A DNA stretch of 64,000 nucleotides from Arthrobacter crystallopoietes. GTDB lineage: Bacteria; Actinomycetota; Actinomycetes; Actinomycetales; Micrococcaceae. The notes beneath the pieces were generated by a model. It saw nothing but the letters and a program-made list of their open reading frames with translations, was not told the DNA's origin and did no database searches. Location: assembly GCF_017603825.1 (NCBI RefSeq), contig NZ_CP072014.1, forward strand, positions 3,286,001 through 3,350,000, in the 5' to 3' direction. Positions 38,055 through 47,555 of the stretch are shown in pieces. Within the stretch, counting starts at the first letter, position 1; the number at the start of each line of letters is the position of its first letter. Made by a program: the position numbers and the translations under genes.

Positions 38055-38181
38055 AGCGGTTTCCTAACTCTCTAACGGGGCTTCGGTGATGGCTCTTCGA
38101 TAGATACCAAGTTAACAGTCTCCCATGAGATGGTCCCTGTTTCTTCCCGGCAGGTACGGATTCGCCGGGTAGTTTTGGTGC

Positions 38182-38748
38182 ATGGCTTTCAACGTGAACA
38201 CTATTAGCCGGCTGCTCCGCAGTGCCGCAAAAGTCCTCCGGGCGGTCAACCGCACGTCAACATCCAGGCCACCGGCTGCAAGGCCAGGGCGGGCGCCGCA
38301 CAGCCGGCCGGGCCGTGCAAAGGAACATGGCCAGGGGGAACTGAGCGTCCCTTACCCCGGCGACTTCCGCGGCAGGGCTTCCGTGACCTACTCCCCCAGT
38401 CCAGACGGCGAACCGGATCCTGGTGAAATTGTCTGGACCTGGGTTCCTTACGAAGAGGACCACAGCCAGGGCAAAGACCGGCCGGTGCTGCTGATAGGTC
38501 GTAACGGCCACTGGCTGCTGGCATTGATGATGACCAGCAGGGACCGGAACAACGGAACAAGCAGCCATGAGGATTACGTAGATATAGGGCATGGATCCTG
38601 GGACGTGCGCGGACGGCCCAGCGAGGTAAAACTCGACCGCGTGCTGCAGTTGGATCCGCGGGATATCCGGCGCGAGGGAGCTGTCCTGGGCGAACGCGAG
38701 TTTTCCCGGGTGGCGACGGCGCTAAGACAGACGCGCGGCTGGAATTAG
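38182..38748 (+). CDS. PemK/MazF-family toxin-like protein, no antitoxin seen
   Basis: This 188-residue protein has a basic, Pro-rich N-terminal extension (about residues 1-60), then a region whose PGEIVWTWVPYEEDHSQGKD and RPVLLIGRNG resemble the SH3-like core of PemK/MazF endoribonucleases, including the conserved Arg-Pro-Val strand. Such proteins are annotated as PemK/MazF family in Arthrobacter. No short antitoxin gene overlaps its start: the 127-base upstream gap leads to the divergent lepA. It may be a solitary or domesticated member. The mRNA-cutting activity cannot be judged from sequence. The stop is followed by the rpsT promoter. Confidence 0.75.
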   Translation: MAFNVNTISRLLRSAAKVLRAVNRTSTSRPPAARPGRAPHSRPGRAKEHGQGELSVPYPGDFRGRASVTYSPSPDGEPDPGEIVWTWVPYEEDHSQGKDRPVLLIGRNGHWLLALMMTSRDRNNGTSSHEDYVDIGHGSWDVRGRPSEVKLDRVLQLDPRDIRREGAVLGEREFSRVATALRQTRGWN

Positions 38749-38783
38749 AGCTCGGCGCGCCGTCTCCGTGGCGGACGCAGCCC

Positions 38784-38811
38784 TTGGCGCTTTTCTGCTA
38801 ACATTTATAGC
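38784..38811 (+). promoter_or_regulatory. rpsT promoter
   Basis: TTGGCG (38784-38789) and TATAGC (38806-38811) are separated by 16 bases. Transcription would start near 38818, leaving about 117 bases of 5' leader before the rpsT GTG. Confidence 0.6.
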
Positions 38812-38934
38812 TGTGTGTCCGCGCAGGTCGACGGGCACCTCAGGCCGGCTGCCATTACGGTATCCCCACGCCGCTCAGTCAATGGCCGGTCTGACTGCCC
38901 TCACCGACCAGTCCGCAACAAAGAGAGTTTATAC

Positions 38935-39195
38935 GTGGCTAATATCAAGTCCCAGAAGAAGCGCATCCTTACCAACGAGAAGGCCCGCCAGCGCAATATT
39001 GCTGTCCGGTCCGAGCTGAAGACTGCCATCCGCGCAGTCGGCAGCGCCGTTGAGTCCTCCGACAAGGACGGTGCAACCGCTGCTCTGGCTACGGCCAGCC
39101 GCAAGCTGGACAAGGCTGTCAGCAAGGGCGTTATTCACAAGAACAACGCTGCTAACCGCAAGTCCGCTATCTCCAAGAAGGTCAACGCCCTCTAG
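38935..39195 (+). CDS. rpsT: 30S ribosomal protein S20
   Basis: S20 binds 16S rRNA early in 30S assembly. The 86-residue protein begins at GTG 38935 ([20 protein letters not shown]), is very basic and alpha-helical, with [16 protein letters not shown] at the end. AAGAGAG precedes the start. Relatives begin with ANIKSQ after the start methionine, which supports this choice over longer in-frame upstream starts. It is monocistronic, with a promoter, a long leader and a terminator, convergent with holA. Confidence 0.96.
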   Translation: MANIKSQKKRILTNEKARQRNIAVRSELKTAIRAVGSAVESSDKDGATAALATASRKLDKAVSKGVIHKNNAANRKSAISKKVNAL

Positions 39196-39237
39196 GAAGC
39201 AGCTTCAAAGCTCACCGGCATTAACTGCCGATGACAC

Positions 39238-39268
39238 GAAGGCCCCCGCCGATTCGGCGGGGGCCTTC
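39238..39268 (+). terminator. Terminator of rpsT
   Basis: A near-perfect 14-bp hairpin (GAAGGCCCCCGCCG and complement at 39255-39268) has a three-base loop. It lies 43 bases after the rpsT stop and serves convergent holA as well. Confidence 0.85.
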
Positions 39269-39286
39269 AGCGTTAACGCTATGCAC

Positions 39287-40294
39287 TCAGTGGCCAGCGC
39301 TCGCTGCGATGACGGTAACGGCACGCTCGACGGCATATTCGGGATCCCGGGCTGCGCCCTTCACCTGGGCATCGGTTTCGGCAAGCATCTGAATGCAGGC
39401 AGCCAACGCAGCCGAGTCCCAGTTCCTGGCGTCCTTACGTGCTTGGTCGAATTGCCACGGGGCCAGGCCGGCGTCCTTAGCGCTGACTGATGCTCCCTTG
39501 ACCTTGGCGATCTGCCTGAGTTTCATGGCCAGGACAGCGACTATCGGCACCGGGTCAACGCCCGTGGCCAATGCATGGCGGAGCGTGGCCAGGGCAACTG
39601 CTCCCCTGCCGGAGACGGCAGCGTCAGCCACCTTGAACCCAGTAGCTTCCACCCGACCGCCGTAGTACTTCTCGACCGTCTCTTCCGTGACCGTTCCCTG
39701 AACGTCCGAGATCAGCTGGGCGCACGCCGCCGCAAGATCCGGGAGGGACGCCCCGACGGCAGAGACCAGAGCTTGACCGGCCGCCGGATCAAGTCCGCGA
39801 CGGGCAGCTTTGAACTCCCGCCGGACAAAGTCCAGTTTGTCCGAGTCCTTCTTCATCGCCTGGCAGTCGACCACCGGTGCCCCGCTGGCCTTGATAGCGT
39901 CAAGCAATTTCTTGCCCCGGACGCCGCCCGAATGGTGCAGCACCAAAGTAACGTCCTCCGCCGGCGCCTGCAGATATGCCACGGCGTCGGCCAGGAACTC
40001 GTCGTTCATCTGCGCAACTCCGTCCACTTCAACGAGCTTTGACTCGCCGAAGAGGCTGGGACTGGCAATCATGGTCAGTTGGCCGGACGCATAGGATGCG
40101 GCTTCCAGCGTGGTGAGCTCCACGTCCGGATGGACTCCCCGGGTCAGCGAACGAATACGGTCTCTGGCCCGGTGTGCCAAATATTCTTCCGGCCCGCTGA
40201 TGAGCACGACCGGAGCCGGTTCAACGTCGCGCCAGGAAACGATTCGACCGGCAGTCTTGCTGCCTGCGGCCGGACGGGCCGGGGGTGGATTCAC
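39287..40294 (-). CDS. holA: DNA polymerase III subunit delta
   Basis: HolA opens the sliding clamp in the clamp-loader complex. The 335-residue protein has the PF06144 layout: VVLISGPEEYLAHRARDRIR at the N-terminus, SLFGESKLVEVDGVAQMNDE, the ATPase-like domain without a P-loop, and the C-terminal collar domain (ALATLRHALATGVDPVPIVA to RDPEYAVERAVTVI). The start is GTG at 40294. It is downstream of comEC on the same strand after 69 bases. Delta-subunit proteins diverge strongly, so the match rests on the overall pattern and the conserved comEA-comEC-holA-rpsT order. Confidence 0.93.
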   Translation of the reverse strand: MNPPPARPAAGSKTAGRIVSWRDVEPAPVVLISGPEEYLAHRARDRIRSLTRGVHPDVELTTLEAASYASGQLTMIASPSLFGESKLVEVDGVAQMNDEFLADAVAYLQAPAEDVTLVLHHSGGVRGKKLLDAIKASGAPVVDCQAMKKDSDKLDFVRREFKAARRGLDPAAGQALVSAVGASLPDLAAACAQLISDVQGTVTEETVEKYYGGRVEATGFKVADAAVSGRGAVALATLRHALATGVDPVPIVAVLAMKLRQIAKVKGASVSAKDAGLAPWQFDQARKDARNWDSAALAACIQMLAETDAQVKGAARDPEYAVERAVTVIAASAGH

Positions 40295-40363
40295 AGCTCA
40301 GGTCCTCCTAGTATCAGAGTCAACATTGTCACGGGCAGCCGATTTTCCCAAGCCGGATTCCCA

Positions 40364-43078
40364 TCATTCCGCCGGGCGCACGGCTAGGCTGCCGCCTGCG
40401 AGATCGATCACGATGGTACCGATTTGATCCGTCCGGAAAACTGGTACCCGGAGCCGCTCCAGGGCCGAGAGGATCTCGGGTGCAGGATGGCCATAATCGT
40501 TGCCACGGCCCACGGAAATGACCGCCGTTCTCGGCTGCACCCGGTCCAGGATCGCGGTCCCACCGTTGCGGGCGCCATGATGGCTGATCTTGAGGACGTC
40601 CACGCTGCCCGGTTCTAGCGCCAAGCCCCGGAGCAGATCTGCCGCGGCATCCTCTTCCAGATCGCCGGTCAGCAGTATCCGCAGAACCCCGCCGTCTGCG
40701 TCCGGCAAGGCGACCAGCATGACGATACTCGAGTCATTCTCTGAAGCGCCGCCCCGTGCCGCCGTCGGCCAGAGTATTTGCCACGAAGCGCTGCCGGTCC
40801 GGCCGGACTGGCCCGCCTTGCCTAGCTCAGGATCCAGCCCGTGTTCGGCCAGTGTGCCCTCGACCAGGTCGGGCAGCTCCTTCTTCGAACTGCCAACGAG
40901 CACCCGTGCCACCCTACGTCCGTCCAGCACGCCGTCCAGGCCACCGTAATGGTCCAGGTGCATATGCGTGAGCACCAAAAGCCCGACGCTTTCCACTCCG
41001 AGCGAATCCAGACACGAATCCATAGCGTCTGGTTCAGGCCCCGCATCAATAACCATGGCCTGTCCCGAACCTGTGCGGATGACCAGCCCGTCTCCTTGGC
41101 CGACATCGCAGACCACAGCATCCCAGCGATCCGGCAGCGGAACGGCACCCGTGCTCGAGACCAGCCAACCCACCAGCGCACCGGCGACAGCGGCCGCACA
41201 AAACACGGTCCCCACCCGCCGCTTCCCGGGCCATCGCCCTACGGCAAGCCACGTGGTTCCCCGCTCGAGGCGTTTCACCTGCTCCGCACCCACACGGGGC
41301 GCCTGATTCGCGGACGCTGGAGTGTACCGCCGGCCGGAGCCGCTGCCACGGCCGGCCGCCTGCTCGACCCTGAAGCACAGGGAGGAAATACCGAGCCGAC
41401 CCTGCGCAGCCAGCCACAAAAGGGCCAGAAGCACAACGGCGGCAGCGGCCGCCAGGACCGCGCCGGCCGGTCCGCCAAGCCACGGAAGAGTGGCCAGTGG
41501 AAGTCCGGAGAAGGTCCGGGCGATCTGCGCGACCCAGAGGGTGAGAAAGCCGGTCGCGTGGACGAGCCAACTACCGGGTAGGGGCACCCATGGGAGCAGC
41601 GCCAGGGAAACCATGCCGCCGATGGTGACGAAGGGAACCACCGGCGCCGCCAGGACGTTGGCCGGTATCGAGAACATGGCCAATTCCGGTTGGAGCTGGA
41701 CGAGGACGGGCGTGCAGAAAAGCTGGGCAGCCAGCGGTATCGCCATGGCATCGGCGAGCAGCTTCGGCATAAAGTGTTGCAGCCATCGCGAGCACGTGCT
41801 GCCGAGCAGCACCAACCCCAAGGTAGCCAGGACCGAGAGAATGAAACTGTATTCGCCTGCCAGCCATGGATCCGCCAGCAAGAGGACGATGACGGCCAGA
41901 GCGAGGAAGGACAGCGAGGCACGACGTCGGCCGGATACCAGCGCAGCAACGCCTATCGCTCCCATGACGGCGGCACGCAGGACGCTCGGCTCCGGCCGCA
42001 CCAGCAGCACAAATCCGGCCAGCGCGACAATGCCCAGTACCGAGCTCAGCCACCGAGGCGTTCGGCAGGCGGCTGCCAACAGGTAGACAAATCCAAGCAA
42101 GTAACTGCAGTTTGCGCCGCTGACCGCCATGAGGTGCGTCAGCCCGGTACGGCGCATGGCCTCCTCCAAGTCGTCGGTCTGCTGTTCCCTGTCGCCAAAC
42201 ACCATTCCTGGCAGCAATCCGCGCGCGTCCGGCGGCAGTCCCCCGGTGTGTTCGACGAATAGGCTCCGGAGCGTGGTGACCGCTTCAGCAGCCGCCGGAG
42301 TCGAGGTCACATCGGGCGCCGTTGAGGCACTCAGCATGGCAGCTTCCGACGATCCCGGTTCCATCGGTGCCAGGGTTCCGGCGGCGTGCAATCGATCCCC
42401 GTAGCGGACTGTCCGCCATGTCTGGCTACCGATGACGAGCACCGGGGTTGCAGCCTCGAATTTCCGTCCCGAGTGCGATGCCTCCGTGATTTCGGCGGTG
42501 ACGAGATACCGTGGTCCGGAGCCAAACATCGACGGATTTTTTGACCGCGAGGCATCCGAGAGCGCCGTTAGTTCGGCGGTGACGTACGCTCCGGAGTCGA
42601 TGGCGGGCCCGATCGGCCCGCTGAGCCGCTCCGTGTGTTTGATGCCGATGACCAGTGCCAGCAGGCCGGCAGTGCACACCAGCAGGAACACTGTGCCATT
42701 CACCGCGGGAATTGCCTTCCGCCGCCGGCGGAGCAGCCCGGCCAGCAGGAGAACTGTCACGGCGCCCGTGCACGTGCCTGCGTAAGTCAAGGCCATCGCA
42801 GCCGGTAACCGCAGCAAAATGAGCGACAACAGCCAACAGGTTGTCGCCGCGGCGGCTAGTCTTAGATCAAGTCTGACGGCGCGGGAGCCGCTTTCTCCAA
42901 CTCCTGGCCGCAACGCTTTAGCTGCGGCGGCACCACTTGGGCCCTTTTCCCGGAAGAACCACGCTTTCAAGCTTCGTTTTCCGGCGGGGCCTGCGTCGCT
43001 GGTGGCGTCCATGACCATTGCGCCGGCCACTTCCCGGGCTGCCCGCGCATAGTGCTGCCAGGGCGGTGCCGGGCTCAT
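40364..43078 (-). CDS. comEC: ComEC/Rec2 competence membrane channel with metallo-beta-lactamase domain
   Basis: ComEC forms the inner-membrane channel for single-stranded DNA uptake. The 904-residue protein has an N-terminal region with hydrophobic helices, the Competence domain (TGLTHLMAVSGANCSYLLGF and LAAACRTPRWLSSVLGIVAL), and a C-terminal MBL domain with VCDVGQGDGLVIRTGSGQAM and the metal motif THMHLDHYGG. The start overlaps the comEA stop (ATGA). The pairing with comEA and the complete domain set suggest a functional uptake gene, though natural competence is not proven. The chain has an extra basic region around residues 560-600. Confidence 0.93.
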   Translation of the reverse strand: MSPAPPWQHYARAAREVAGAMVMDATSDAGPAGKRSLKAWFFREKGPSGAAAAKALRPGVGESGSRAVRLDLRLAAAATTCWLLSLILLRLPAAMALTYAGTCTGAVTVLLLAGLLRRRRKAIPAVNGTVFLLVCTAGLLALVIGIKHTERLSGPIGPAIDSGAYVTAELTALSDASRSKNPSMFGSGPRYLVTAEITEASHSGRKFEAATPVLVIGSQTWRTVRYGDRLHAAGTLAPMEPGSSEAAMLSASTAPDVTSTPAAAEAVTTLRSLFVEHTGGLPPDARGLLPGMVFGDREQQTDDLEEAMRRTGLTHLMAVSGANCSYLLGFVYLLAAACRTPRWLSSVLGIVALAGFVLLVRPEPSVLRAAVMGAIGVAALVSGRRRASLSFLALAVIVLLLADPWLAGEYSFILSVLATLGLVLLGSTCSRWLQHFMPKLLADAMAIPLAAQLFCTPVLVQLQPELAMFSIPANVLAAPVVPFVTIGGMVSLALLPWVPLPGSWLVHATGFLTLWVAQIARTFSGLPLATLPWLGGPAGAVLAAAAAVVLLALLWLAAQGRLGISSLCFRVEQAAGRGSGSGRRYTPASANQAPRVGAEQVKRLERGTTWLAVGRWPGKRRVGTVFCAAAVAGALVGWLVSSTGAVPLPDRWDAVVCDVGQGDGLVIRTGSGQAMVIDAGPEPDAMDSCLDSLGVESVGLLVLTHMHLDHYGGLDGVLDGRRVARVLVGSSKKELPDLVEGTLAEHGLDPELGKAGQSGRTGSASWQILWPTAARGGASENDSSIVMLVALPDADGGVLRILLTGDLEEDAAADLLRGLALEPGSVDVLKISHHGARNGGTAILDRVQPRTAVISVGRGNDYGHPAPEILSALERLRVPVFRTDQIGTIVIDLAGGSLAVRPAE

Positions 43079-43860
43079 ACGGTGACCAAATCCACGAGGC
43101 TTGCGAGCATGACTTCGCCGATGCCCGGCACTGCATCCAGGTCTTCGGGCCGGCCAAAACTTCCATGCTGCTCGCGGAAGTCGATGATGCGCTGGGCCAG
43201 AACGGGTCCGACCCGGGGCAGCGTCTTAAGTTCTTCCAGCGTCGCGCTGTTGAGATTGATCTTGGCTGCGGGCTCGTCTTCTGCTCCGCCGGCACCGCCC
43301 TCGGGACCCGCTGCACTCCCGCTGCTGCCGGGGACGGACTGGTGCTCTGGTGAGGAAACGAAGACCTGTTGGCCGTCCGTGAGCGGCGCCGCCAGGTTCA
43401 GTGATGCCAGGTCCGCGGTTTCGCTGGCACCTCCCGCGGCTTCCAGTGCTTCAAAAACCCGCGCCGATGCCGGTAGACGGACAATGCCCGGACGGCCGAC
43501 GGCGCCGGCCACATGGACGACGATCTGCGCCGCATCACCGGGACCGGCCTCCGGCCCTGGGGAAACACCCTCCTCGTCCGCCTGGGCCGAGGGTACCGGC
43601 TCGGCGGCCTGCTCCGGGCCCTGTCCTTCACCGGAGGGTCCGGCCACTGCCGCGGAGCTCGTGACGGGCAGGGAGAGCAGGACGTCGCTCTCTTCCCTGT
43701 GGGTGTCGGCCGTCAGGAGCAGCACCAGAGCGTAGCCGACGGCCAGTCCTGCGGCGATCAGCGCTGCCCCCAGTGCCACCCGCAGACGCGGGCGGCGGGC
43801 AGATATTTTCAGGCCGTGGCTGGCTTCTGTGGCGGCTGTTCCCCAGCGATGGCGGCCCAT
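43075..43860 (-). CDS. comEA: Competence protein ComEA, DNA-binding
   Basis: ComEA is the membrane-anchored receptor that binds incoming double-stranded DNA. The 261-residue protein has one N-terminal helix (LRVALGAALIAAGLAVGYAL), an SLBB domain (VVHVAGAVGRPGIVRLPASA to LTDGQQVFVSS) and a C-terminal double helix-hairpin-helix (INLNSATLEELKTLPRVGPV and LDAVPGIGEVMLASLVDLVT). The linkers are rich in Pro/Gly/Glu. It is coupled to comEC. SLBB plus helix-hairpin-helix is the usual Gram-positive layout. Confidence 0.94.
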   Translation of the reverse strand: MGRHRWGTAATEASHGLKISARRPRLRVALGAALIAAGLAVGYALVLLLTADTHREESDVLLSLPVTSSAAVAGPSGEGQGPEQAAEPVPSAQADEEGVSPGPEAGPGDAAQIVVHVAGAVGRPGIVRLPASARVFEALEAAGGASETADLASLNLAAPLTDGQQVFVSSPEHQSVPGSSGSAAGPEGGAGGAEDEPAAKINLNSATLEELKTLPRVGPVLAQRIIDFREQHGSFGRPEDLDAVPGIGEVMLASLVDLVTV

Positions 43861-43897
43861 GGCACTACGCTATGGAGGAAATCAACGGCCGGGCAGG

Positions 43898-43926
43898 ATG
43901 CTCCTGTGCCTTGTGGACAGGAGCAT
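43898..43926. terminator. Hairpin between degV and comEA
   Basis: ATGCTCCTGT (43898-43907) and its exact complement (43917-43926) frame a nine-base loop. No long T-run follows, so terminator activity for degV is probable only. Confidence 0.45.
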
Positions 43927-43946
43927 GCCCGCCCACATTGTGGAGA

Positions 43947-44900
43947 TCAGGACACCGGGTCGGGCATGGCGGGTCCTATGACGACGGCGAGGACTCCCAG
44001 TCCGGCATGCGCGGCCAGCACCGACGGTACTGCGGTAACCAGGATCTCATCACCTACATGAGGACTGAGCTCTTCGGCCAGCGACCTGGCCTCTGCTTCA
44101 TTGCCGAAATAATGGACAGCGAGCTGCGGTGAATACTCGAGTTCTTCGATCCGCCGGACCACCAGCTGCTGCATACGGACCAGCGCCTTAGAAGCGGTCC
44201 TTATTTTTTCCACCTCTGCGATGGCACCGTCACGGATCGTGAGAATAGGTTTGATAGCCAGCAGCGACCCGAAGAACCCGGCCGCCGGATTGATCCGCCC
44301 GCCCCGGCGCAGCTGGTCCAGGCTCGGAACATAGAAGAGGACATCGGCCGCTGCCGCCGCTTCCCGGGCCCGTTCCGCCACCGCGGATACCTCCGCGCCA
44401 TCCTGGGCCGCCAGCACCGCGGCGACGACGGCAAAGCCCTCCGCCATCGCCACCGACCGGGTATCGACGATCTCCACCCGGATATCGACTTCTGCCGCAG
44501 CAAGCGCCGCGGCTTCCACGGTGCCGGACAGGGATCCAGAGAGGTGGATGGAGACGATCGCGTCGTAGCCCTGCCGCTGCAGTTCCTCATAGGTCCGTGT
44601 GAAGAGGCCCGGCGACGGTCTGGAGGTCTTGACTTCCTTGCCTTCGGCCAGGCCGATGGTCAGCACGGCGGGGACGTCGTCCACGCCCTCGCCGTAAATT
44701 TGGCCGGAAATCATCACCGGCATTGGCACGATCCGCAGCCAGTCCGCGGTTTCTGGTTCGGCCGCCCACTCAGCCGGCAGCGAAGCCGCCGAATCGGTTA
44801 CCACGGCGACCCGGGGGCCTCCGGACGCTTCGTCCGGCTTGCGGCCAGCCGGGTGCAGCAGTTGCCGTGACCGCTGCACCAGATCCTCGAGCCATGACAT
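43947..44900 (-). CDS. DegV family fatty-acid-binding protein
   Basis: The 317-residue protein has the DegV motifs VVTDSAASLP near residue 34, TSRPSPGLFTRTYEEL, VSIHLSGSLSGTVEAA and IVDTRSVAMAEGFAVV. DegV/FakB proteins bind fatty acids and, with FakA, feed phospholipid synthesis in Gram-positive bacteria. Here it has an N-terminal 30-residue extension. No fakA kinase is seen nearby. It starts at ATG 44900 and follows leuS after a short gap. Confidence 0.93.
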   Translation of the reverse strand: MSWLEDLVQRSRQLLHPAGRKPDEASGGPRVAVVTDSAASLPAEWAAEPETADWLRIVPMPVMISGQIYGEGVDDVPAVLTIGLAEGKEVKTSRPSPGLFTRTYEELQRQGYDAIVSIHLSGSLSGTVEAAALAAAEVDIRVEIVDTRSVAMAEGFAVVAAVLAAQDGAEVSAVAERAREAAAAADVLFYVPSLDQLRRGGRINPAAGFFGSLLAIKPILTIRDGAIAEVEKIRTASKALVRMQQLVVRRIEELEYSPQLAVHYFGNEAEARSLAEELSPHVGDEILVTAVPSVLAAHAGLGVLAVVIGPAMPDPVS

Positions 44901-44912
44901 TGTCAGCCGTCC

Positions 44913-47402
44913 TTAGGCCGGGACGATATTGACCAGTTTGGGTGCCCGGACGATGACCGTGCGGATGCTGCGTCCGTCAAGCGTTTTGACCACCTGTTCC
45001 GATGCCAAGGCCTTGGCCTTGAGCTCCTCTTCGCTGATGTCCGGGGCTACTTCAAGCCGGTCCCGGACCTTGCCCTGGACCTGGACGACGGCGGTGACCG
45101 TGGCCTGGACCAGCAGCTGCTCGTCGACCGCCGGCCAGCTGGCTTCCGCAACCGAGGGCTCATGCCCAAGCGCTGCCCAGAGGTCCTCTGCGGTGTACGG
45201 AGCGAAGAGGCTCAACACAATGGCGACGGCTTCGGCAGCTTCCCGGACGGCGGGATCGGCGCCGCCGACACCGCTGTCGATCGTCTTGCGCGTGGCATTG
45301 ACCAGCTCCATGAGGCGGGCGATGACCACGTTGAACTTATGGTTGTCCAGCAGTTCGGCGGCGTCGGCGATGGTCCGGTGGGTCACCGAGCGTAGCGCGC
45401 GGTCGCCGTCGGCCGGGTCGGTGCCAACGGCGGAAGTCACGTCCTGGCCCAGCCGCCAAGCACGGGCCAGGAATTTAGCCGAACCCGACGGGGAAACGTC
45501 GGCCCAGTCGACGTCGTCCTCCGGCGGTGAAGCGAAAATCATAGTCAGTCGGACGGCGTCGACACCGAACTTGTCCAGCTGCTCGCCGAGGTCCACCCCG
45601 TTGCCCAGAGACTTGCTCATGGCCTTGCCCCCGTTGAGGACCTGGCCCTGGTTCAGCAGCGCACTGAACGGCTCGTCGAAGTCCACCAGCCCGAGATCCT
45701 TGAGCACCTTGGTGAAGAACCGGCTGTACAGCAGGTGCAGGATGGCGTGCTCGACGCCGCCCACGTACTGTCCGACCGGCAGCCATTTGTTGACCGCTTC
45801 GACGTCGAACGGCCCTTCCGTGTAGTCCGGCGAAGCAAACCGAAGGTAGTACCAGGAGGAATCCACGAAGGTGTCCATGGTGTCCGTATCCCGGGTGGCG
45901 GCGCGTCCGCAGTTCGGGCAGTCCACGTTGACCCAGTCCGCGGCGGCGGCCAGAGGCGATGTTCCCTTGGGCGAGAGCGCTTCGCCGCGCAGGTCTTCGG
46001 GCAGCCGCACCGGAAGCTGGTCATCGGGAACCGGCACCTCGCCACATTCGGCGCAGTGGATGATGGGGATGGGAGCACCCCAGAAGCGCTGGCGGCTGAG
46101 CAGCCAATCGCGGAGCCGGTAGTTGACCGTCTTCTCGCCGGTGCCGGCCGCCTCCACCATGTCGATGGCCTTGGCAATGCCCTCTGCCTTGGACAGGCCA
46201 TCGAGGTCGCCCGAGTTGATCAGGCTGCCTTCGCCGGTGGTGGCGGTCCCGCTGACCGCGGGATCTTCCTCACCGGTGTCCAGCACCGCCCGCACGGGCA
46301 GGTCGAACGTCTTGGCGAAGTCCAGGTCGCGCTGGTCGTGCGCGGGAACAGCCATGATCGCGCCGGTGCCGTAGTCCGCCAGCACGTAGTCCGCGGCCCA
46401 GACCGGCAGTTTCTCGCCGTTCAACGGGTTGATGGCATAACGGCCGAGGAAGACGCCGGTCTTCTCCCGGTCGGTGGACTGGCGTTCAATATCGGAAAGG
46501 GCCTTGACCTTTTCGCGGTAGTCCATCAGCGCATCGTGCTGTTCGGGCGTGACCAGGTCCAGGGCCAGGTGGGCATCCGCCGCAACAACGAAGAACGTCG
46601 CGCCGTGCAGGGTGTCCGGGCGGGTCGTGAAGACGGTGACGTCCTTGGCTTCCCGGCCGTCTGAGGGCTCGATGTTGAAGTTGACGTGGGCACCCTCGGA
46701 CCGGCCGATCCAGTTGCGCTGCATGGCCAGCACACGCTCAGGCCAGCGGCCCTTCAGCTCATCCATGTCATCCAGCAACCGGTCGGCGTACTCCGTGATC
46801 TTGAAGTACCACTGGTTCAGGCTCTTCTTGGTCACCGGCGTGCCGCATCGTTCACAGGCACCGTTGACAACCTGTTCGTTGGCCAGCACGGTCAGGTCCT
46901 TCGGGCACCAGTTGACCGGCGAGTTCTTGCGGTAGGCCAGCCCCCGCTCGTAGAACCGCAGGAACAGCCACTGCGTCCAGCGGTAGTAGTCCGCGTCGGA
47001 AGTATGCAGCCGCCGGGACCAGTCGGCACTGATGGCGTAGCGCTTGAATGACGCCGCCTGCGTCTCGATGTTGGCGTACGTCCATTCGGACGGGTGCGCG
47101 TTGCGCTTGATGGCCGCATTCTCCGCCGGCAGTCCAAAGGAGTCCCAGCCGATGGGGTGCAGGACGTCGTAGCCCTTCAGCCGCAGGTAACGTGCGACGA
47201 CGTCGCCCATGGCAAACGCCTCGGCATGGCCCATGTGCAGGTCACCCGAGGGATAGGGGAACATGTCCAGCACGTAACGGCGTTCCTTCGAGCCGTCGTC
47301 AACGGCCTTGAAGACACCGAGCTCTTCCCAGACGGCAGGCCATTTGGCCTCCATGGCGGAAAAACTGTACTCGTTCGGTTCGGTACCAGACTGCGTACTC
47401 AC
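44913..47402 (-). CDS. leuS: Leucyl-tRNA synthetase
   Basis: LeuS charges tRNA-Leu. The 829-residue class I enzyme has the HIGH motif as HMGH ([20 protein letters not shown]), the CP1 editing domain ([18 protein letters not shown]), and KMSKS as AMSKS ([20 protein letters not shown]). The N-terminus starts [20 protein letters not shown] at GTG 47402, with GAGGAC upstream. The 5' region carries a leucine-rich leader peptide, hairpin and intrinsic terminator, so expression is probably attenuated by charged leucyl-tRNA. degV follows. Confidence 0.98.
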   Translation of the reverse strand: MSTQSGTEPNEYSFSAMEAKWPAVWEELGVFKAVDDGSKERRYVLDMFPYPSGDLHMGHAEAFAMGDVVARYLRLKGYDVLHPIGWDSFGLPAENAAIKRNAHPSEWTYANIETQAASFKRYAISADWSRRLHTSDADYYRWTQWLFLRFYERGLAYRKNSPVNWCPKDLTVLANEQVVNGACERCGTPVTKKSLNQWYFKITEYADRLLDDMDELKGRWPERVLAMQRNWIGRSEGAHVNFNIEPSDGREAKDVTVFTTRPDTLHGATFFVVAADAHLALDLVTPEQHDALMDYREKVKALSDIERQSTDREKTGVFLGRYAINPLNGEKLPVWAADYVLADYGTGAIMAVPAHDQRDLDFAKTFDLPVRAVLDTGEEDPAVSGTATTGEGSLINSGDLDGLSKAEGIAKAIDMVEAAGTGEKTVNYRLRDWLLSRQRFWGAPIPIIHCAECGEVPVPDDQLPVRLPEDLRGEALSPKGTSPLAAAADWVNVDCPNCGRAATRDTDTMDTFVDSSWYYLRFASPDYTEGPFDVEAVNKWLPVGQYVGGVEHAILHLLYSRFFTKVLKDLGLVDFDEPFSALLNQGQVLNGGKAMSKSLGNGVDLGEQLDKFGVDAVRLTMIFASPPEDDVDWADVSPSGSAKFLARAWRLGQDVTSAVGTDPADGDRALRSVTHRTIADAAELLDNHKFNVVIARLMELVNATRKTIDSGVGGADPAVREAAEAVAIVLSLFAPYTAEDLWAALGHEPSVAEASWPAVDEQLLVQATVTAVVQVQGKVRDRLEVAPDISEEELKAKALASEQVVKTLDGRSIRTVIVRAPKLVNIVPA

Positions 47403-47466
47403 GTTGACTTGTCCTCGTCCTCTTGGTTGCTACGGCGCACTCCCGGTGGTTGCCGCTTAGACACAC

Positions 47467-47491
47467 AAAAGCCCCTCGACACGGGAGGGGC
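47467..47491 (-). terminator. Intrinsic terminator in the leuS leader
   Basis: On the minus strand GCCCCTC (47485-47491), a seven-base loop and GAGGGGC (47471-47477) are followed by TTTT. It lies 65 bases upstream of the leuS start, after the leader peptide. It may end glpK transcription or act as an attenuator. Confidence 0.75.
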
Positions 47492-47492
47492 G

Positions 47493-47526
47493 GCCGCACG
47501 TTACGGAAGTGTTCCGTAGGTGCGGC
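47493..47526 (-). promoter_or_regulatory. leuS leader hairpin upstream of the terminator
   Basis: GCCGCAC-C-TACGGAA pairs with TTCCGTA-AC-GTGCGGC around a CAC loop: 14 bp with a small bulge. The 5' arm begins at the leader stop codon. The 3' arm GTGCGGC can also pair with the TCCGCAC that codes for leader residues 2-4. Confidence 0.6.
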
Positions 47527-47549
47527 TAGCTAAGCAGAAGTGCGGACAT
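47526..47549 (-). CDS. leuS leader peptide, leucine-rich
   Basis: A seven-residue frame, MSALLLS, starts at ATG 47549 and ends at TAG. Codons 4-6 are leucine (CTT CTG CTT). A -10-like TAAAGT at 47556-47561 is seven bases upstream of the ATG, so the mRNA may be leaderless. The peptide lies between glpK (ending at 47610) and the terminator before leuS. The arrangement of leucine codons just before paired RNA hairpins is the classic sign of ribosome-mediated attenuation. There is no ribosome site. Actual translation is unproven. Confidence 0.65.
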   Translation of the reverse strand: MSALLLS

Positions 47550-47555
47550 GGAATT

